Made by a program: the position numbers and the translations under genes. Below, piece after piece: positions 8,158-28,259 of a stretch of DNA of 64,000 nt; position 1 is the first letter of the stretch; the number at the start of each line of letters is the position of its first letter. This stretch comes from a bacterium. Its GTDB lineage: Bacteria; Myxococcota_A; Bradymonadia; UBA7976; UBA1532. The stretch is from the NCBI GenBank assembly GCA_030427205.1, contig JAUHXC010000003.1, forward strand, positions 124,001 to 188,000, written 5' to 3'. The notes below the pieces were generated by a model. That model was given only the letters and a program-made list of their open reading frames with translations, was not told where the DNA came from and searched no databases.

Positions 8158-9504
8158 TCAGGCGCCCAGCAGCAGATCCATGCGGCCGACGCGCCCCTGG
8201 CCGAGGCCGGCGACTCGAGGCGCGGTGACCAGCGCCAAAAAGGCCACCTCGACGCACAGGGCGGTCCAGGCGCCCACGGCGCCCCAGCCGGCGGCGTAGC
8301 CCAGGGCCACCGACAGCGGCACCAGCAGGCCCCAGCTGCCGCCCAGGCCCACCAGCAGGGTGAACCGGGTATCGCCGGCCCCGCGCAGGGAGCCGAGGTG
8401 CACCATCGCCGCGGCGTCGAAGAGCTGCAGCATGGCGGCGAAGACCAGCAGCTCGGCGGACAGGGCGCGTACCGCCTCGTCGGCGGTGAACAGGCCGGCG
8501 ATGGGTTCGCCGAATGCCACGAAGACCAGACCGCAGAGCCCCATCACGACCCACGCGATCTGCCGCGCCGAGCGCACGCTGCGCGCCGCACCGGCCCGGC
8601 GACCGGCGCCCAGATAGCGCCCGACCAGCACGCCCGCCGCCTCGCTGAGCGCATAGCCCGGCAAGAACGAGAGGCTGACGATGTTGAGCACGATCTGGTT
8701 GGCCGCCAGGTGCACCGGGCCGACCCGCGCCAGGATCATCGTCATCGCGCCGAAGGCGAAGCCGCCCTGGGCCCACTGCAGCCCCGCCGGCAAGCCGATG
8801 CGCGCGCCGCTGGCCAGGACCTCGCGGCCGGGGCGCACCGGCCGACCGAAGCGCTTGAGCCAGACGACGGCCAGGACGAGGCCGCTGGCGGCGATGCCGG
8901 CGTTGGTGGCCCAGGCGGCGCCCACCGCGCCCAGCGCGGGGATCGGGCCCAGGCCGAAGATCAGGATCAGGTCGAGGCCGATGTTGACCGCGTTGCCCGC
9001 CAGGCTGGCCCACATGCGGGTCCGGGTATCGCCGAGGCCCTGCAGGCCGCACATCAGGCCCCAGGCCAGGATGCCGATGGGCATCGCCAGCGCCCGGATG
9101 CGCACGTAGGGGCCGGCCTCGGCGACCACCGACGGGTCGTCGGCCATCGGCCCGAGCGCGTAGGCCCCGACCCACCAGGTCAGCACCATCAGCAGCAGGC
9201 CGCCGATCAGGCCGAAGATCAGCCCCGCGGTGCCGGCGCGGCGGACGCGGGCCCGGTCGCCGGCGCCGTCCCCCGCGGCGACGAGCGACTGCGGGCCGCT
9301 GGCGAAGCCGCGGAAGAAGCCGGCCAGGGCGAAGCAGACGGTGGCGCCGAGGCCGACGCCCGCCTGGGCCACGGTGCCGACGCGGCCCATCAGCAGCGTA
9401 TCGACCAGCCCCATCAGGCTGAAGGACAGCATGCCGATGGACAGCGGCCACGCCAGCCGGGCGACCTCCTGGCGATCGCCGCGGCGTCTGGAGCGGATGG
9501 ACAT
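8158..9504 (-). CDS. MATE-family multidrug/toxin efflux transporter
   Basis: 448 aa. ATG 9504 is chosen because GGAGG precedes it by 7 bases; the frame stays open upstream but that part encodes the leader hairpin. It has twelve predicted membrane helices in two similar halves. MATE features include an N-terminal LAWPLSIGMLSFSLMGLVDTLLMGRVG helix, where the paired G and D are typical, and the repeated ASLAGNAVNIGLDLILIFGLG segment in the middle. MATE carriers export cationic drugs or metabolites using Na+ or H+ gradients. A leader ORF and terminator-like hairpin lie directly upstream, suggesting expression induced by a translation inhibitor or amino-acid shortage. Confidence 0.9.
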   Translation of the reverse strand: MSIRSRRRGDRQEVARLAWPLSIGMLSFSLMGLVDTLLMGRVGTVAQAGVGLGATVCFALAGFFRGFASGPQSLVAAGDGAGDRARVRRAGTAGLIFGLIGGLLLMVLTWWVGAYALGPMADDPSVVAEAGPYVRIRALAMPIGILAWGLMCGLQGLGDTRTRMWASLAGNAVNIGLDLILIFGLGPIPALGAVGAAWATNAGIAASGLVLAVVWLKRFGRPVRPGREVLASGARIGLPAGLQWAQGGFAFGAMTMILARVGPVHLAANQIVLNIVSLSFLPGYALSEAAGVLVGRYLGAGRRAGAARSVRSARQIAWVVMGLCGLVFVAFGEPIAGLFTADEAVRALSAELLVFAAMLQLFDAAAMVHLGSLRGAGDTRFTLLVGLGGSWGLLVPLSVALGYAAGWGAVGAWTALCVEVAFLALVTAPRVAGLGQGRVGRMDLLLGA

Positions 9505-9570
9505 CACGCACCTCCTCGCCGGTCGGCGGCGGCTCGGGCGCTCGGCAGGATCGGGGGTCCGAAACGCGAA

Positions 9571-9599
9571 GAGGCCGATCCGCCATGCGGACCGGCCTC
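9571..9599 (-). terminator. Attenuator-like hairpin in the MATE leader
   Basis: On the minus-strand transcript a 13-bp stem (GAGGCCGGTCCGC with GCGGATCGGCCTC) encloses a 3-base loop and is followed by TTCGCGTTT. The only imperfect pair is G-U in this orientation but A-C on the other strand, which indicates that the minus-strand RNA is the functional one. It lies about 65 bases before the MATE start, after the leader ORF stop. Confidence 0.6.
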
Positions 9600-9624
9600 T
9601 CATCGAGCCTCGAACCGCGGAGGA

Positions 9625-9699
9625 CTACCGCACCGGCACCTGCTGCACCGGGCAGACGGTGCAGTTCGAGGTGAGGGTGAGGATCATCATCCGCTTCAC
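9625..9699 (-). CDS. Putative 24-aa leader peptide upstream of the MATE gene
   Basis: GTG start at 9699 with GGAG about 10 bases upstream; an in-frame ATG-ATG pair at 9690 is an alternative. The predicted peptide is MKRMMILTLTSNCTVCPVQQ then VPVR and stop. Two Cys codons flank Thr-Val inside an 8-bp hairpin (CTGCACCG/CGGTGCAG, 9643-9664). The stop is 26 bases before the terminator-like hairpin at 9571-9599. This order (short ORF, hairpin, terminator, resistance-type gene) is that of ribosome-mediated attenuation. The coding status is inferred from layout only. Confidence 0.45.
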   Translation of the reverse strand: MKRMMILTLTSNCTVCPVQQVPVR

Positions 9700-9818
9700 G
9701 GGTGGGGCTCCGGTTGTCGGGTAGGCTGTCAGCAGCCTGTACGCAACGCTAGCGAGTTCGCTGGGGGGAGGCCAGCCCTTTTTTCGGGGGGGCGGCCCGG
9801 AGGTGGTCGGGGTCGCCG

Positions 9819-13022
<3,204 letters not shown>

Positions 13023-13168
13023 GAACAGCTCCGCGAAACAGACTCTCCGAGAGTGCGGTCGGGGAGGCGGTGGAGTCAACGGAGCCGCGCGGGCGGCGGC
13101 CGAGCAGGATCTCGGGAGGGGGGGGGCGGGTCGGCGCCGACCGGTGGACCGGCCGGCGCCGGGGGGGC

Positions 13169-17755
<4,587 letters not shown>

Positions 17756-17759
17756 CGCT

Positions 17760-21326
<3,567 letters not shown>

Positions 21327-21522
21327 TCCATCCTCCTGCCGGGCCGCCCCGATCCCCCCGGGAGCAACCGGAATCTTCACAATCTGGTGGGAATGATACA
21401 GCCCGAGGGTACCCGTTCGCGGCATGCCGTGTCGACGCGACGACGTACAAAGATCGCCCGTGACGAGATTTTCACGGACCGCCCGCCGCCGGCGGATCCA
21501 CCCCGCGCCGCGGTCTACGGGC

Positions 21523-21972
21523 TCAGCGGTTGGCCGGGACCCGCTCTTCGAGCGCGGCGACCACCTGCTCGAAGGCCTCCTCGCCCAGCGGCAGGCTCGA
21601 GATCACCAGCCGCTTGCCGGCGGCCTCGAGCACCAGCTCGCGAAACGGCGGCGGACCCATGAAGCGGCTCGGCTTGCCCCGCCCCCGGCGCACGGTCATC
21701 GCCGCGATGTCGGCGTAGGCCACCCGCCGCTTGCGCAGGCGCCCGCGCACCGTCAGCGCCGCCTCGCCGATGGTCAGCTTGAAGCGCGCCGCCGAGCCGA
21801 GCACCCCGATCACCAGCACCGCCGCCAGCACGCCGAACAGCGCGATGAGCAGCGGATCGGTGCGCCCCAGCTCGTGCAGCACCAGGGGGAAGCCCACCAG
21901 CGGGATGAGCCCCACCATGTTGCGCATCAGCCGCCCGGTGGCGTAGCGAAAGACCTGCGGCTCGGCGCTCAC
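21523..21972 (-). CDS. Small membrane protein with PH-like domain
   Basis: 149 aa from GTG 21972, which overlaps the upstream gene's stop (GTGA) and follows GGAGG by 8 bases. Two adjacent hydrophobic helices (about 25-70) are followed by a compact beta-rich region (KLTIGEAALTVRGRLRKRRVAYADIAAMTV) typical of bacterial PH-like domains, and a basic loop. It probably sits in the inner membrane with the PH-like part in the cytosol. Coupled to the MaoC-like hydratase gene; no specific function can be assigned. Confidence 0.72.
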   Translation of the reverse strand: MSAEPQVFRYATGRLMRNMVGLIPLVGFPLVLHELGRTDPLLIALFGVLAAVLVIGVLGSAARFKLTIGEAALTVRGRLRKRRVAYADIAAMTVRRGRGKPSRFMGPPPFRELVLEAAGKRLVISSLPLGEEAFEQVVAALEERVPANR

Positions 21973-22799
21973 GACGAGACCTCCAGCAGCCCGTGGGAGA
22001 GCACCTGCCGCTCGCCGACGTGGGCCTCGAAGCGGTATGTGCCCGGCGCGTCGGTGGCGCTCGCCGCCACCCGCAGCGTATCGCCCGGCAGCACGACCCC
22101 GCTGAAGCGGGCGTCGATCAGCCCGACCCGGCTCGGGTCGCCGTCGCACAGGCCGTCGATCAGGCTGCGCACCGCGAAGCCATAGGTGCACAGGCCATGC
22201 AGGATCGGCCGCTCGAAGCCCGCCTCGACCGCCAGCGCCGGGTCGACGTGCAGCGGGTTCTCATCCCCCGACAGCCGGTAGATCAGCGCCTGCTCGGGGC
22301 GGGTCTGCAGGGTGGCCTCGAAGACCGACCCGCCCGCTTCGGGCAGCGGCGGCGTGCTGCCCCGCTCGCCGCCGAAGCCGCCCTGGCCGCGGCAGAAGAT
22401 CGACCAGCGGGTCTCGAAGATCGGGCCGTCGGCGTCCTCGGTGACCGTATCGATGAGCACCACCGCGCCTTTGCCCTTGTCGTGGATCGCCGCGACGCCG
22501 CCGTCGGTGTGCAGCGTACCCGCGGTGGGCAGCGGGCGGTGCAGGCGGATGCGCTGCGACCCGTGCACCAGCCGGCGGAGGTCGGCGCCCACCGCGCGCA
22601 ACGTACCGAAGACCAGGTCGGTGGTCGGCGCCACCGCGAAGGTCGGCAACGCCGCGAAGGCGGGGTGCTTCTCCCACAAGAGGTGCAGATCGTCGGCCCC
22701 TGCGCCCACGCCGAGGGCGTAGGTGGCGCAGTCGCGCCAGTCGTAGGTGAACATCTCCGCCGGGCGGGATTTGCCGACGAGGCTCAGGTCGAGTTGCAT
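21969..22799 (-). CDS. MaoC-like (R)-specific enoyl-CoA hydratase
   Basis: 276 aa. ATG 22799 has GGGAGA about 5 bases upstream. The protein looks like two hot-dog halves; the second carries the hydratase-2 active-site block YRLSGDENPLHVDP followed by GFERPILHGLCTYGFA, where Asp and His are the catalytic pair. The length and double-domain layout match hydratase 2 of multifunctional beta-oxidation enzymes and related stand-alone bacterial enzymes, which add water to trans-2-enoyl-CoA to give (3R)-hydroxyacyl-CoA. The fatty-acid or polyketide pathway it serves is not evident from neighbours. Confidence 0.85.
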   Translation of the reverse strand: MQLDLSLVGKSRPAEMFTYDWRDCATYALGVGAGADDLHLLWEKHPAFAALPTFAVAPTTDLVFGTLRAVGADLRRLVHGSQRIRLHRPLPTAGTLHTDGGVAAIHDKGKGAVVLIDTVTEDADGPIFETRWSIFCRGQGGFGGERGSTPPLPEAGGSVFEATLQTRPEQALIYRLSGDENPLHVDPALAVEAGFERPILHGLCTYGFAVRSLIDGLCDGDPSRVGLIDARFSGVVLPGDTLRVAASATDAPGTYRFEAHVGERQVLSHGLLEVSS

Positions 22800-22827
22800 G
22801 CCGTCTCCCAGAATCTGCGGTCCCGGT

Positions 22828-23952
22828 CTAACCCGCGACCCCCCCGTGCGCAACGCCTTCCGCCTCGGCGCGCACCCGCGGGTCGGGATCGGCGAGCCCG
22901 CGCGCGCGGGCGATTGCGCTGCCGAGCTGCAGCGCGGCCCAGACCGCCGTCGCCCGGATGACCGGATCGGGGTCGTCGAGCGCGCCCTCCACCGCCGGCA
23001 GCGACGCCCGATCGCCGCGGTTGGCCAGCACGATCAGCGCGTTGCGCCGCAGCCCCGCGCCCAGCGCCCGCTTGAGCGGGCTGCCCTCCAGGCTCGCGAG
23101 CAGCGCAGCGCTCGGCAGCGCCAGCCACCGCTCGAGATCGGGCCAGGCCCGCTCGACGTCCGGGCGCCAGCGCGCCGGATCGGCCAGCCGCACGTCTTTG
23201 TTCCACGGGCAGACGTCCTGGCAGACGTCGCAGCCGAAGACCCACTCCCCGATCTGCGGCCGCATCTCGCGGGGGATGAGCCCGCGGTGCTCGATGGTCC
23301 AGTAGCTGATGCACTTGCGGGCGTCGAGCCCCGCCGCCGACAGCGCGCCGGTCGGGCAGCGGTCGAGGCAGGCGGTGCAGGTGCCGCAGCGGAAGGGGTG
23401 CTTCTCGGGGGCGTAGGGCAGCGCGCGATCGGTGAAGACCACCGCCAGCGAGCCGAAGGTGCCGTGGCGCGGATGGATGAGCATCGTCGACTTGCCGATC
23501 CAGCCCAGCGAGGCCCGCTCGGCGAAGGCGCGCTCGAGCACCGGGCCGGTATCGACCGTCGCGTAGACCCCCGCCTCGGGGTCCATGTGATGCAGCGCCT
23601 TGCGCAGCTTGCGCAGCGCCTTGCGGGCCACGTTGTGGTAGTCGCGGCCCCAGGCATAGGCCGCCACCCGACCCCGCGGACCCGGCGGGCGCTCGAACGA
23701 CGGGCAGCGATGGGGCATCCAGAGGGCGATGGCCGAGCGCACCCCGGGCAAGACCAGCTCGGGCGCGACCCGCTCGGCGGCGCGGTCGGCGAGCCACTTC
23801 ATCTCGCCGTGCATGCCGGCGGCGATCCAGGCCTGCAGCCGGGCGGCGTGCGGCGCGAACCAGCCGCCGCCCACCGGCTCGACGGGGGCGACGCCGATCA
23901 GCTCGAAGCCGACCCGCCGCGCCTCGCTCTCGACCTGCTCCAGCTCGATCAT
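22828..23952 (-). CDS. queG: Epoxyqueuosine reductase QueG
   Basis: 374 aa from ATG 23952 (ATG 23970 also possible; neither has a good ribosome site). The N-terminal cobalamin-binding half has GYARxxx-like residues and GWIGKSTMLIHPRHGTF. Two 4Fe-4S clusters are encoded: CGTCTACLDRCPTGAL and CDVCQDVCPWN. The CISYWTIEHRG segment is diagnostic of QueG. A C-terminal region with two HEAT-like helix repeats completes the usual length. The enzyme reduces epoxyqueuosine to queuosine in tRNA wobble modification, using cobalamin and iron-sulfur clusters in the cytosol. It stands alone between the hydratase and a divergent membrane protein gene. Confidence 0.95.
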   Translation of the reverse strand: MIELEQVESEARRVGFELIGVAPVEPVGGGWFAPHAARLQAWIAAGMHGEMKWLADRAAERVAPELVLPGVRSAIALWMPHRCPSFERPPGPRGRVAAYAWGRDYHNVARKALRKLRKALHHMDPEAGVYATVDTGPVLERAFAERASLGWIGKSTMLIHPRHGTFGSLAVVFTDRALPYAPEKHPFRCGTCTACLDRCPTGALSAAGLDARKCISYWTIEHRGLIPREMRPQIGEWVFGCDVCQDVCPWNKDVRLADPARWRPDVERAWPDLERWLALPSAALLASLEGSPLKRALGAGLRRNALIVLANRGDRASLPAVEGALDDPDPVIRATAVWAALQLGSAIARARGLADPDPRVRAEAEGVAHGGVAG

Positions 23953-24043
23953 CGGCGCAGCATACAGCACCGCGGCGCCCGGTCACGCCGGCCGTGCGTC
24001 GCGCCGCATCGCGTCCGGTCGCGCCGTCCGCTACGGTGAGGCC

Positions 24044-25447
24044 ATGTCGACCCCCGCGCTGCCGTTCGAGAACGTGCCCGACGACCACCCCAGCGACTCG
24101 CTGCCGGTGCAGGCCAACGCCGACGCCGCATCGCTCAAGGGCGTCGGCGGCGTGCTCTACGCCCTCGCGCTCTACCAGGGCATCAGCCTCGCGGGGGTCC
24201 TGGGTTCGCCGCCGATCGCCGCGCTGCTGATCGCGGCGATGCTCTCCCCGATCATCTGGTGGGGGCTGATGCGGCGGGGCGCGCGGGTGCGGCGGGCGCT
24301 GCAGGCCGATCCGCCCGTCGAGCACGACATCGCCGTCGATCCCGGCCGGGGCACGCTGCTGGAGCTGCAGCCGAAGCCGGCGGCCGAGCGGACGCCCTTC
24401 GACCCGACCGATCCGACCCACCTGGCGCTGGCGCGCCACATCCGGACGTGCCGCGTGCGCGACGGCATGGCCCTCGGCGCCGGCGAGCTGCCGCCGCTGC
24501 GGATCAACCTCGATACGCTCGTCGGTCTGCGCCGCGGGCTGACCGACCGGGTCGACCTGTGGCGGGCGGTGGTCGGCTTCCTCGAACGGCGGACCCACCC
24601 GCGGGCCGCGTGGCTGGCGGCGATCGCCTGCACCGAGGAGACCCGCTGGCGCCGCGCCGAGAAGGCGCTGACCCTGCTCGCCCGCCGGGCGGAGTGGGCC
24701 GAGACCCGCGAGCGGGTGCTGGACTGGCTGGTCGAGCACGGCCCGCGGGCGGCGCGCACCGCCGGCGCCCTGGCCCGGGTCGACGGGCCGTCGATCGACC
24801 GCCTGCTGGCCGAGGCGGGCGCCGACGAGCCCTATGGGACCCTCGTCGCGCTGATCGAGGCCCGCTGGCGGTGGGGCGCCGACGACGATGCGCTGGTCCG
24901 CTGGCGCGCGCAGCCGGCGCTGGCGGCGGTGCTGGCGCGGCTGCCGCTGAAGGGGGCCGGGGTCGAACACTGGGTCGCGCTGGTCGAAGGGTTGCCGCCG
25001 GGCCTGGCCTGCGTGGCGTGCGAGACCGCCCTCGAGCTGTCCGACGCGGCGCTGCCCGCGGCGCGGGCGCTGCTCGATCGCCCGGATCTGCAGACCATCG
25101 CCGCCGACAAGGATCGGGCCCGCGCCGAGATGCTGCGGGCCATCGGGGCGGCCCTCGAGCGCCTGAGCCGGGGCGGCGAGCGTCGGGATCTGCGGCGGCT
25201 GGCGATCTGGAGTCGGGTGCCCGGGCCGCTCAACCGGTCGGCGAAGGCCGCCCATCGCCAGCTCAAGCTGCTGGCCGGCGCGGCCGAGGCGGCGGGCGGG
25301 CTGGCGCTGGCCGCATCGGCCGAAGGGCAGGGGGGGCTGGCGTTGACTGGCGAGGCCGACGGGGGCCGGCTCGCGCTCGCCCGGCAGCGCGCGGCCGATG
25401 GGTCAGCGGCGCAGCAGGATCACTCCGGCTTGAAGGCGAAGGGGTAG
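24044..25447 (+). CDS. Membrane-associated protein of unknown function
   Basis: 467 aa from ATG 24044, with GGTGAGG immediately upstream. Residues about 33-80 contain two hydrophobic helices (LYALALYQGISLAGVLG, then IAALLIAAMLSPIIWWGLM). The rest is a long, Arg/Ala/Leu-rich helical region with HEAT-like periodicity (WLAAIACTEETRW, ALTLLARRAEW). No catalytic motif is seen. The last 28 bp overlap the 3' end of the convergent VIT/VWA gene, so the C-terminal tail may be dispensable. Confidence 0.7.
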   Translation: MSTPALPFENVPDDHPSDSLPVQANADAASLKGVGGVLYALALYQGISLAGVLGSPPIAALLIAAMLSPIIWWGLMRRGARVRRALQADPPVEHDIAVDPGRGTLLELQPKPAAERTPFDPTDPTHLALARHIRTCRVRDGMALGAGELPPLRINLDTLVGLRRGLTDRVDLWRAVVGFLERRTHPRAAWLAAIACTEETRWRRAEKALTLLARRAEWAETRERVLDWLVEHGPRAARTAGALARVDGPSIDRLLAEAGADEPYGTLVALIEARWRWGADDDALVRWRAQPALAAVLARLPLKGAGVEHWVALVEGLPPGLACVACETALELSDAALPAARALLDRPDLQTIAADKDRARAEMLRAIGAALERLSRGGERRDLRRLAIWSRVPGPLNRSAKAAHRQLKLLAGAAEAAGGLALAASAEGQGGLALTGEADGGRLALARQRAADGSAAQQDHSGLKAKG

Positions 25448-28056
25448 GTCACGACCACCGTGCCCGCGCCCTTGACCGCCGGGAAACGCCAGCGCTTCAC
25501 CTGACGGGTGATGCACTGCTCGACCGTCGCGTCGCCCAGCGTCGAATCGACCACCTCGACGGCGAGCACCTTGCCGTCCGGCGCGATGGTCCACTTCAAC
25601 TTCAGCTTGCCCTGCAGCTTCGGGTTCTTCTGCAGCTGCTTCTCGTAGCAGTAGCGGACCCCACGGCGACGCTGGCGCACCACCCGGCGGATGATGTCGC
25701 GGTCGATGCTGCCCATGACGATCGGCTTGCCGGGCACGACCCGAGGCGCGGCCCGCTTCTTGCCGCTGACCTTGCCGCCGACGGTGCCCATGCCATAGCC
25801 CCCGCCGCCGCGGCCCACGGTGCCCAGCGACAGCGCGCCGAAGCCTTTGCCCGTGCCGCCGCCGCCCATGCCCCGCCCGCGCAGCACCATGCCGCCGCGG
25901 CCGTAGCCTCCGCCGCTGCTCTTGTCGGCCATGACGCCATGGGCCGGGATCGCCATCGCCGGGTTCACGCCCGCCGGGACCTCCACCGGCTGCACCACCG
26001 TCTTCGGCGCGCCGTCGCCGACCACCCGGCTGCGATCGACCGCCACGAAGCTGGTGTAGGCGGTCACCAGCCGGTACTTCAGCCCGATCTCGGTGATCTG
26101 CTCGATCGCCTGCGCGTCGTGCCCGCGCCAGAGCCGGCGGCTCAGCGTCTCGACCCGCTCACGGGCCCACAGCGAGGGCAGCGCCGAGGCCTTGCGCGGG
26201 TCGACCGCCCGGGCCCACTGGCCGACCTTGCCCGGCTGCGAGGGCAGCTCGACCTCGACCGGCAGCGCCAGATCCTTGCCGTCGAGCTTGCCGCGCACCG
26301 TGATCACGCCCGCGCCGGGCTGGGTGTACTGCGCGGTGACGACCAGCGGCGCCGTCGCCAGCAGGTCGGGCAGGATGGCCGGCTCGACCGCCTGCACCGC
26401 CAGATCGCCCCAGTCGATGCGCACGTCGGTGAGCACCGGGTGGTCGATGGTGCGGTAGAAGCGGTCGATGGTGCGGTCGGGGCTCTCGTCGACGCCGACG
26501 TACATCGCCGTGCCCGCGCCGGCCTTGGCCAGCCCGTCGATCAGGTGCCGGTTGACGCTGCTGCCGATGCCCATGCCGAAGACCCGCGCCTTGCGCCCGG
26601 CCCGCGCTCGCTCGGCGACGAGGCCTTCCGCCTGCCCGAAGATCTGCCGCTCGTTGCCCACGTAGCCGTCGGTGAGAAAGACCACGTAGCGGTGACGCCC
26701 CTCGCCGACGTCGCTCAGCGCCTTCTGCACCGCGTCGGCCAGATAGGTGCCGCCGCCGGCCTGGGCCTTCTCGATGAAGGCCAGCGCGCTCTGCAGGTTC
26801 GTCGCGTTCGCCGGCCGCGGCGCGGCGAAGGCCTGGGCCTGATGGCCGGCGAAGGTATGCACGTTGAAGGTATCGTCCGGGGCCAGCCGCCGCAGCGCCC
26901 GGCGCATGGCGGCCTTGGCCTGGGCCAGCGGCACGCCCGACATCGAGCCCGAGATGTCGACGACGAAGATGACCTCCCGCTGACCGACGAGCCGGTCGAC
27001 GTCGAGCTGCGGCGGCTGCACCATCAGCGAGACCACGCCGCCTTCGCCCTCGGGGCCCGGCGCGGCGAACGCGGCGGCCTGCGGCACATCCCCGCCGACC
27101 CGGTAGCGCAGCACGAAGTCGCGGTTGGGCACCCGATCGCCCTCGGCGAGGCGCACCGACAGCGTGCCGTCGGCGTCGGTGTGGGCGTCGACCCGGTGAG
27201 TCGGCGTCGCGAGATCGAGCACCGGCAGCCCGGCGTCGACGAGCACCTCGACGTCGATGTCGTGCCCCGAGCGCAGCCCGGCCCCGATCACCGGCGGGCT
27301 GATGCGCGAGGCGTCGGAGACCTGGTCGGTGTCCGGCGACCAGCCGGTGCCGCCGTGCCCGGTGGGCGCGCCGGGCATGAAGCGCGGGCCGACGACCATC
27401 GGGAAGACGAACTCGTAGGTGCCCGCGTCGAAGGTGAGGTGCTGCACATAGCGGATCGTCACCTCGATCGACTCGCCGGGCGCGATGTTGGCCACCGACT
27501 GGGTGAAGATGTTGGGCCGCTCCTGCTCGAGCAGCGCCGCGGTGTGCCCCTGGGCCTTGGCCGCGTCGTAGATCTTCTTCGCGTCGGCCCGCTTCTGGAT
27601 CTCGCCGCGGATGACCCGATCGGCGATGCGCATCGAGAAGTCGTCGACCGCGCTGTTCTCGGGTAGGGGGAAGGTATAGACCGCCTCGATCGGCTCGGCG
27701 AACGGGTTGCGATAGGTCTGCACGACGTCGACCCGGCCGATGTATCCGGTCAGCTCGGCGAAGACGGCGGTGTGCTCGAGCGGCAGCGGCAGCGCGCCCG
27801 CCTCGCCGTCCACCGCCACCATCAGCTGCGGGATGCGCCCCGGCGCGGTGCGCACCGCCCGGACCCCGGCGAGGGCGTCTGCGCTCAGCTCGACCGGCGC
27901 CTCGCCGACGGGGGCCGCCGGCTCACCGAGCAGCCGGCGGGCGTCTGCAGCGGACGGCTTGGCGGCGGCGGGCGCGGCGAACAGGGCGGCGAGGCCGAGC
28001 CAGAGCACGGCGCGGGCCGCGGCGCGGACGCACGTCGACGGGCGTGGACGAGACAT
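25420..28056 (-). CDS. VIT-VWA domain protein with AgmX/PglI-type C-terminus
   Basis: 878 aa. ATG 28056 has GGAGGG 7 bases upstream. A signal peptide (LWLGLAALFAAPAAA) is followed by a VIT domain (about 78-210, with VDVVQTYRNPFAEPIEAVYTF), and a VWA domain from about 363 with an intact MIDAS start, DISGSMSG. A Gly-rich segment (about 715-765) leads to a C-terminal domain (about 785-878) with RYCYEKQLQKNPKLQGKLKL ... VEQCI ... WRFPAV, the pattern of the myxobacterial AgmX/PglI (TonB-like) C-terminus. VIT/VWA proteins bind protein ligands in a metal-dependent way; AgmX/PglI proteins are linked to gliding. An envelope adhesion or motility role is inferred. Confidence 0.88.
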   Translation of the reverse strand: MSRPRPSTCVRAAARAVLWLGLAALFAAPAAAKPSAADARRLLGEPAAPVGEAPVELSADALAGVRAVRTAPGRIPQLMVAVDGEAGALPLPLEHTAVFAELTGYIGRVDVVQTYRNPFAEPIEAVYTFPLPENSAVDDFSMRIADRVIRGEIQKRADAKKIYDAAKAQGHTAALLEQERPNIFTQSVANIAPGESIEVTIRYVQHLTFDAGTYEFVFPMVVGPRFMPGAPTGHGGTGWSPDTDQVSDASRISPPVIGAGLRSGHDIDVEVLVDAGLPVLDLATPTHRVDAHTDADGTLSVRLAEGDRVPNRDFVLRYRVGGDVPQAAAFAAPGPEGEGGVVSLMVQPPQLDVDRLVGQREVIFVVDISGSMSGVPLAQAKAAMRRALRRLAPDDTFNVHTFAGHQAQAFAAPRPANATNLQSALAFIEKAQAGGGTYLADAVQKALSDVGEGRHRYVVFLTDGYVGNERQIFGQAEGLVAERARAGRKARVFGMGIGSSVNRHLIDGLAKAGAGTAMYVGVDESPDRTIDRFYRTIDHPVLTDVRIDWGDLAVQAVEPAILPDLLATAPLVVTAQYTQPGAGVITVRGKLDGKDLALPVEVELPSQPGKVGQWARAVDPRKASALPSLWARERVETLSRRLWRGHDAQAIEQITEIGLKYRLVTAYTSFVAVDRSRVVGDGAPKTVVQPVEVPAGVNPAMAIPAHGVMADKSSGGGYGRGGMVLRGRGMGGGGTGKGFGALSLGTVGRGGGGYGMGTVGGKVSGKKRAAPRVVPGKPIVMGSIDRDIIRRVVRQRRRGVRYCYEKQLQKNPKLQGKLKLKWTIAPDGKVLAVEVVDSTLGDATVEQCITRQVKRWRFPAVKGAGTVVVTYPFAFKPE

Positions 28057-28073
28057 GGCATTCCCTCCGAAAA

Positions 28074-28095
28074 GCAAGTGAAGTCGATGACTTGC
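28074..28095. promoter_or_regulatory. Nested palindrome upstream of the VIT/VWA gene
   Basis: GCAAGT and ACTTGC flank 10 bases that overlap a second inverted repeat, AAGTC-GAT-GACTT. It lies 17 bp upstream of the ATG at 28056 in an AT-richer patch and could be an operator or a 5'-UTR hairpin. Confidence 0.35.
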
Positions 28096-28179
28096 GGATG
28101 GCTCTGCGACAGAGGCCGGCCGCGAGGGTTCCCGCGCGGGCCGCTTTTCTCCGATTTTGGTGAATATCGGCCGGGATCC

Positions 28180-28201
28180 GGCCCGCGGCGCCGCGCGGGC
28201 C
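28180..28201. other. GC-rich hairpin in divergent intergenic region
   Basis: GGCCCGCG and CGCGGGCC form an 8-bp stem with a 6-base loop, 58 bp upstream of the beta-barrel gene's GTG. It has no T-tract. It may be a leader hairpin or chance in GC-rich DNA. Confidence 0.3.
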
Positions 28202-28259
28202 GTCGATCTCGTCGCTCGCCGCCGCTATGATGCGGCGTCGCTCATCATGGAGGTCGTCG

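Larger units (their letters stand above)
9571..9699 (-). promoter_or_regulatory. Candidate ribosome-mediated attenuator controlling the MATE gene
   Basis: The element comprises the leader ORF (9625-9699), an internal 8-bp hairpin with 6-base loop (9643-9664) and the terminator-like hairpin (9571-9599). A ribosome stalled in the leader would change folding before the terminator. I could not identify a clear mutually exclusive antiterminator; only a short CCTC (near 9620) can pair with the GAGG of the terminator arm. Confidence 0.45.

Noticed and set aside
9505..9603. 33-residue N-terminal extension of the MATE protein from ATG 9603
   Set aside because: The extension is Arg/Pro-rich, is encoded by the attenuator hairpin, and a better ribosome site exists at 9504.
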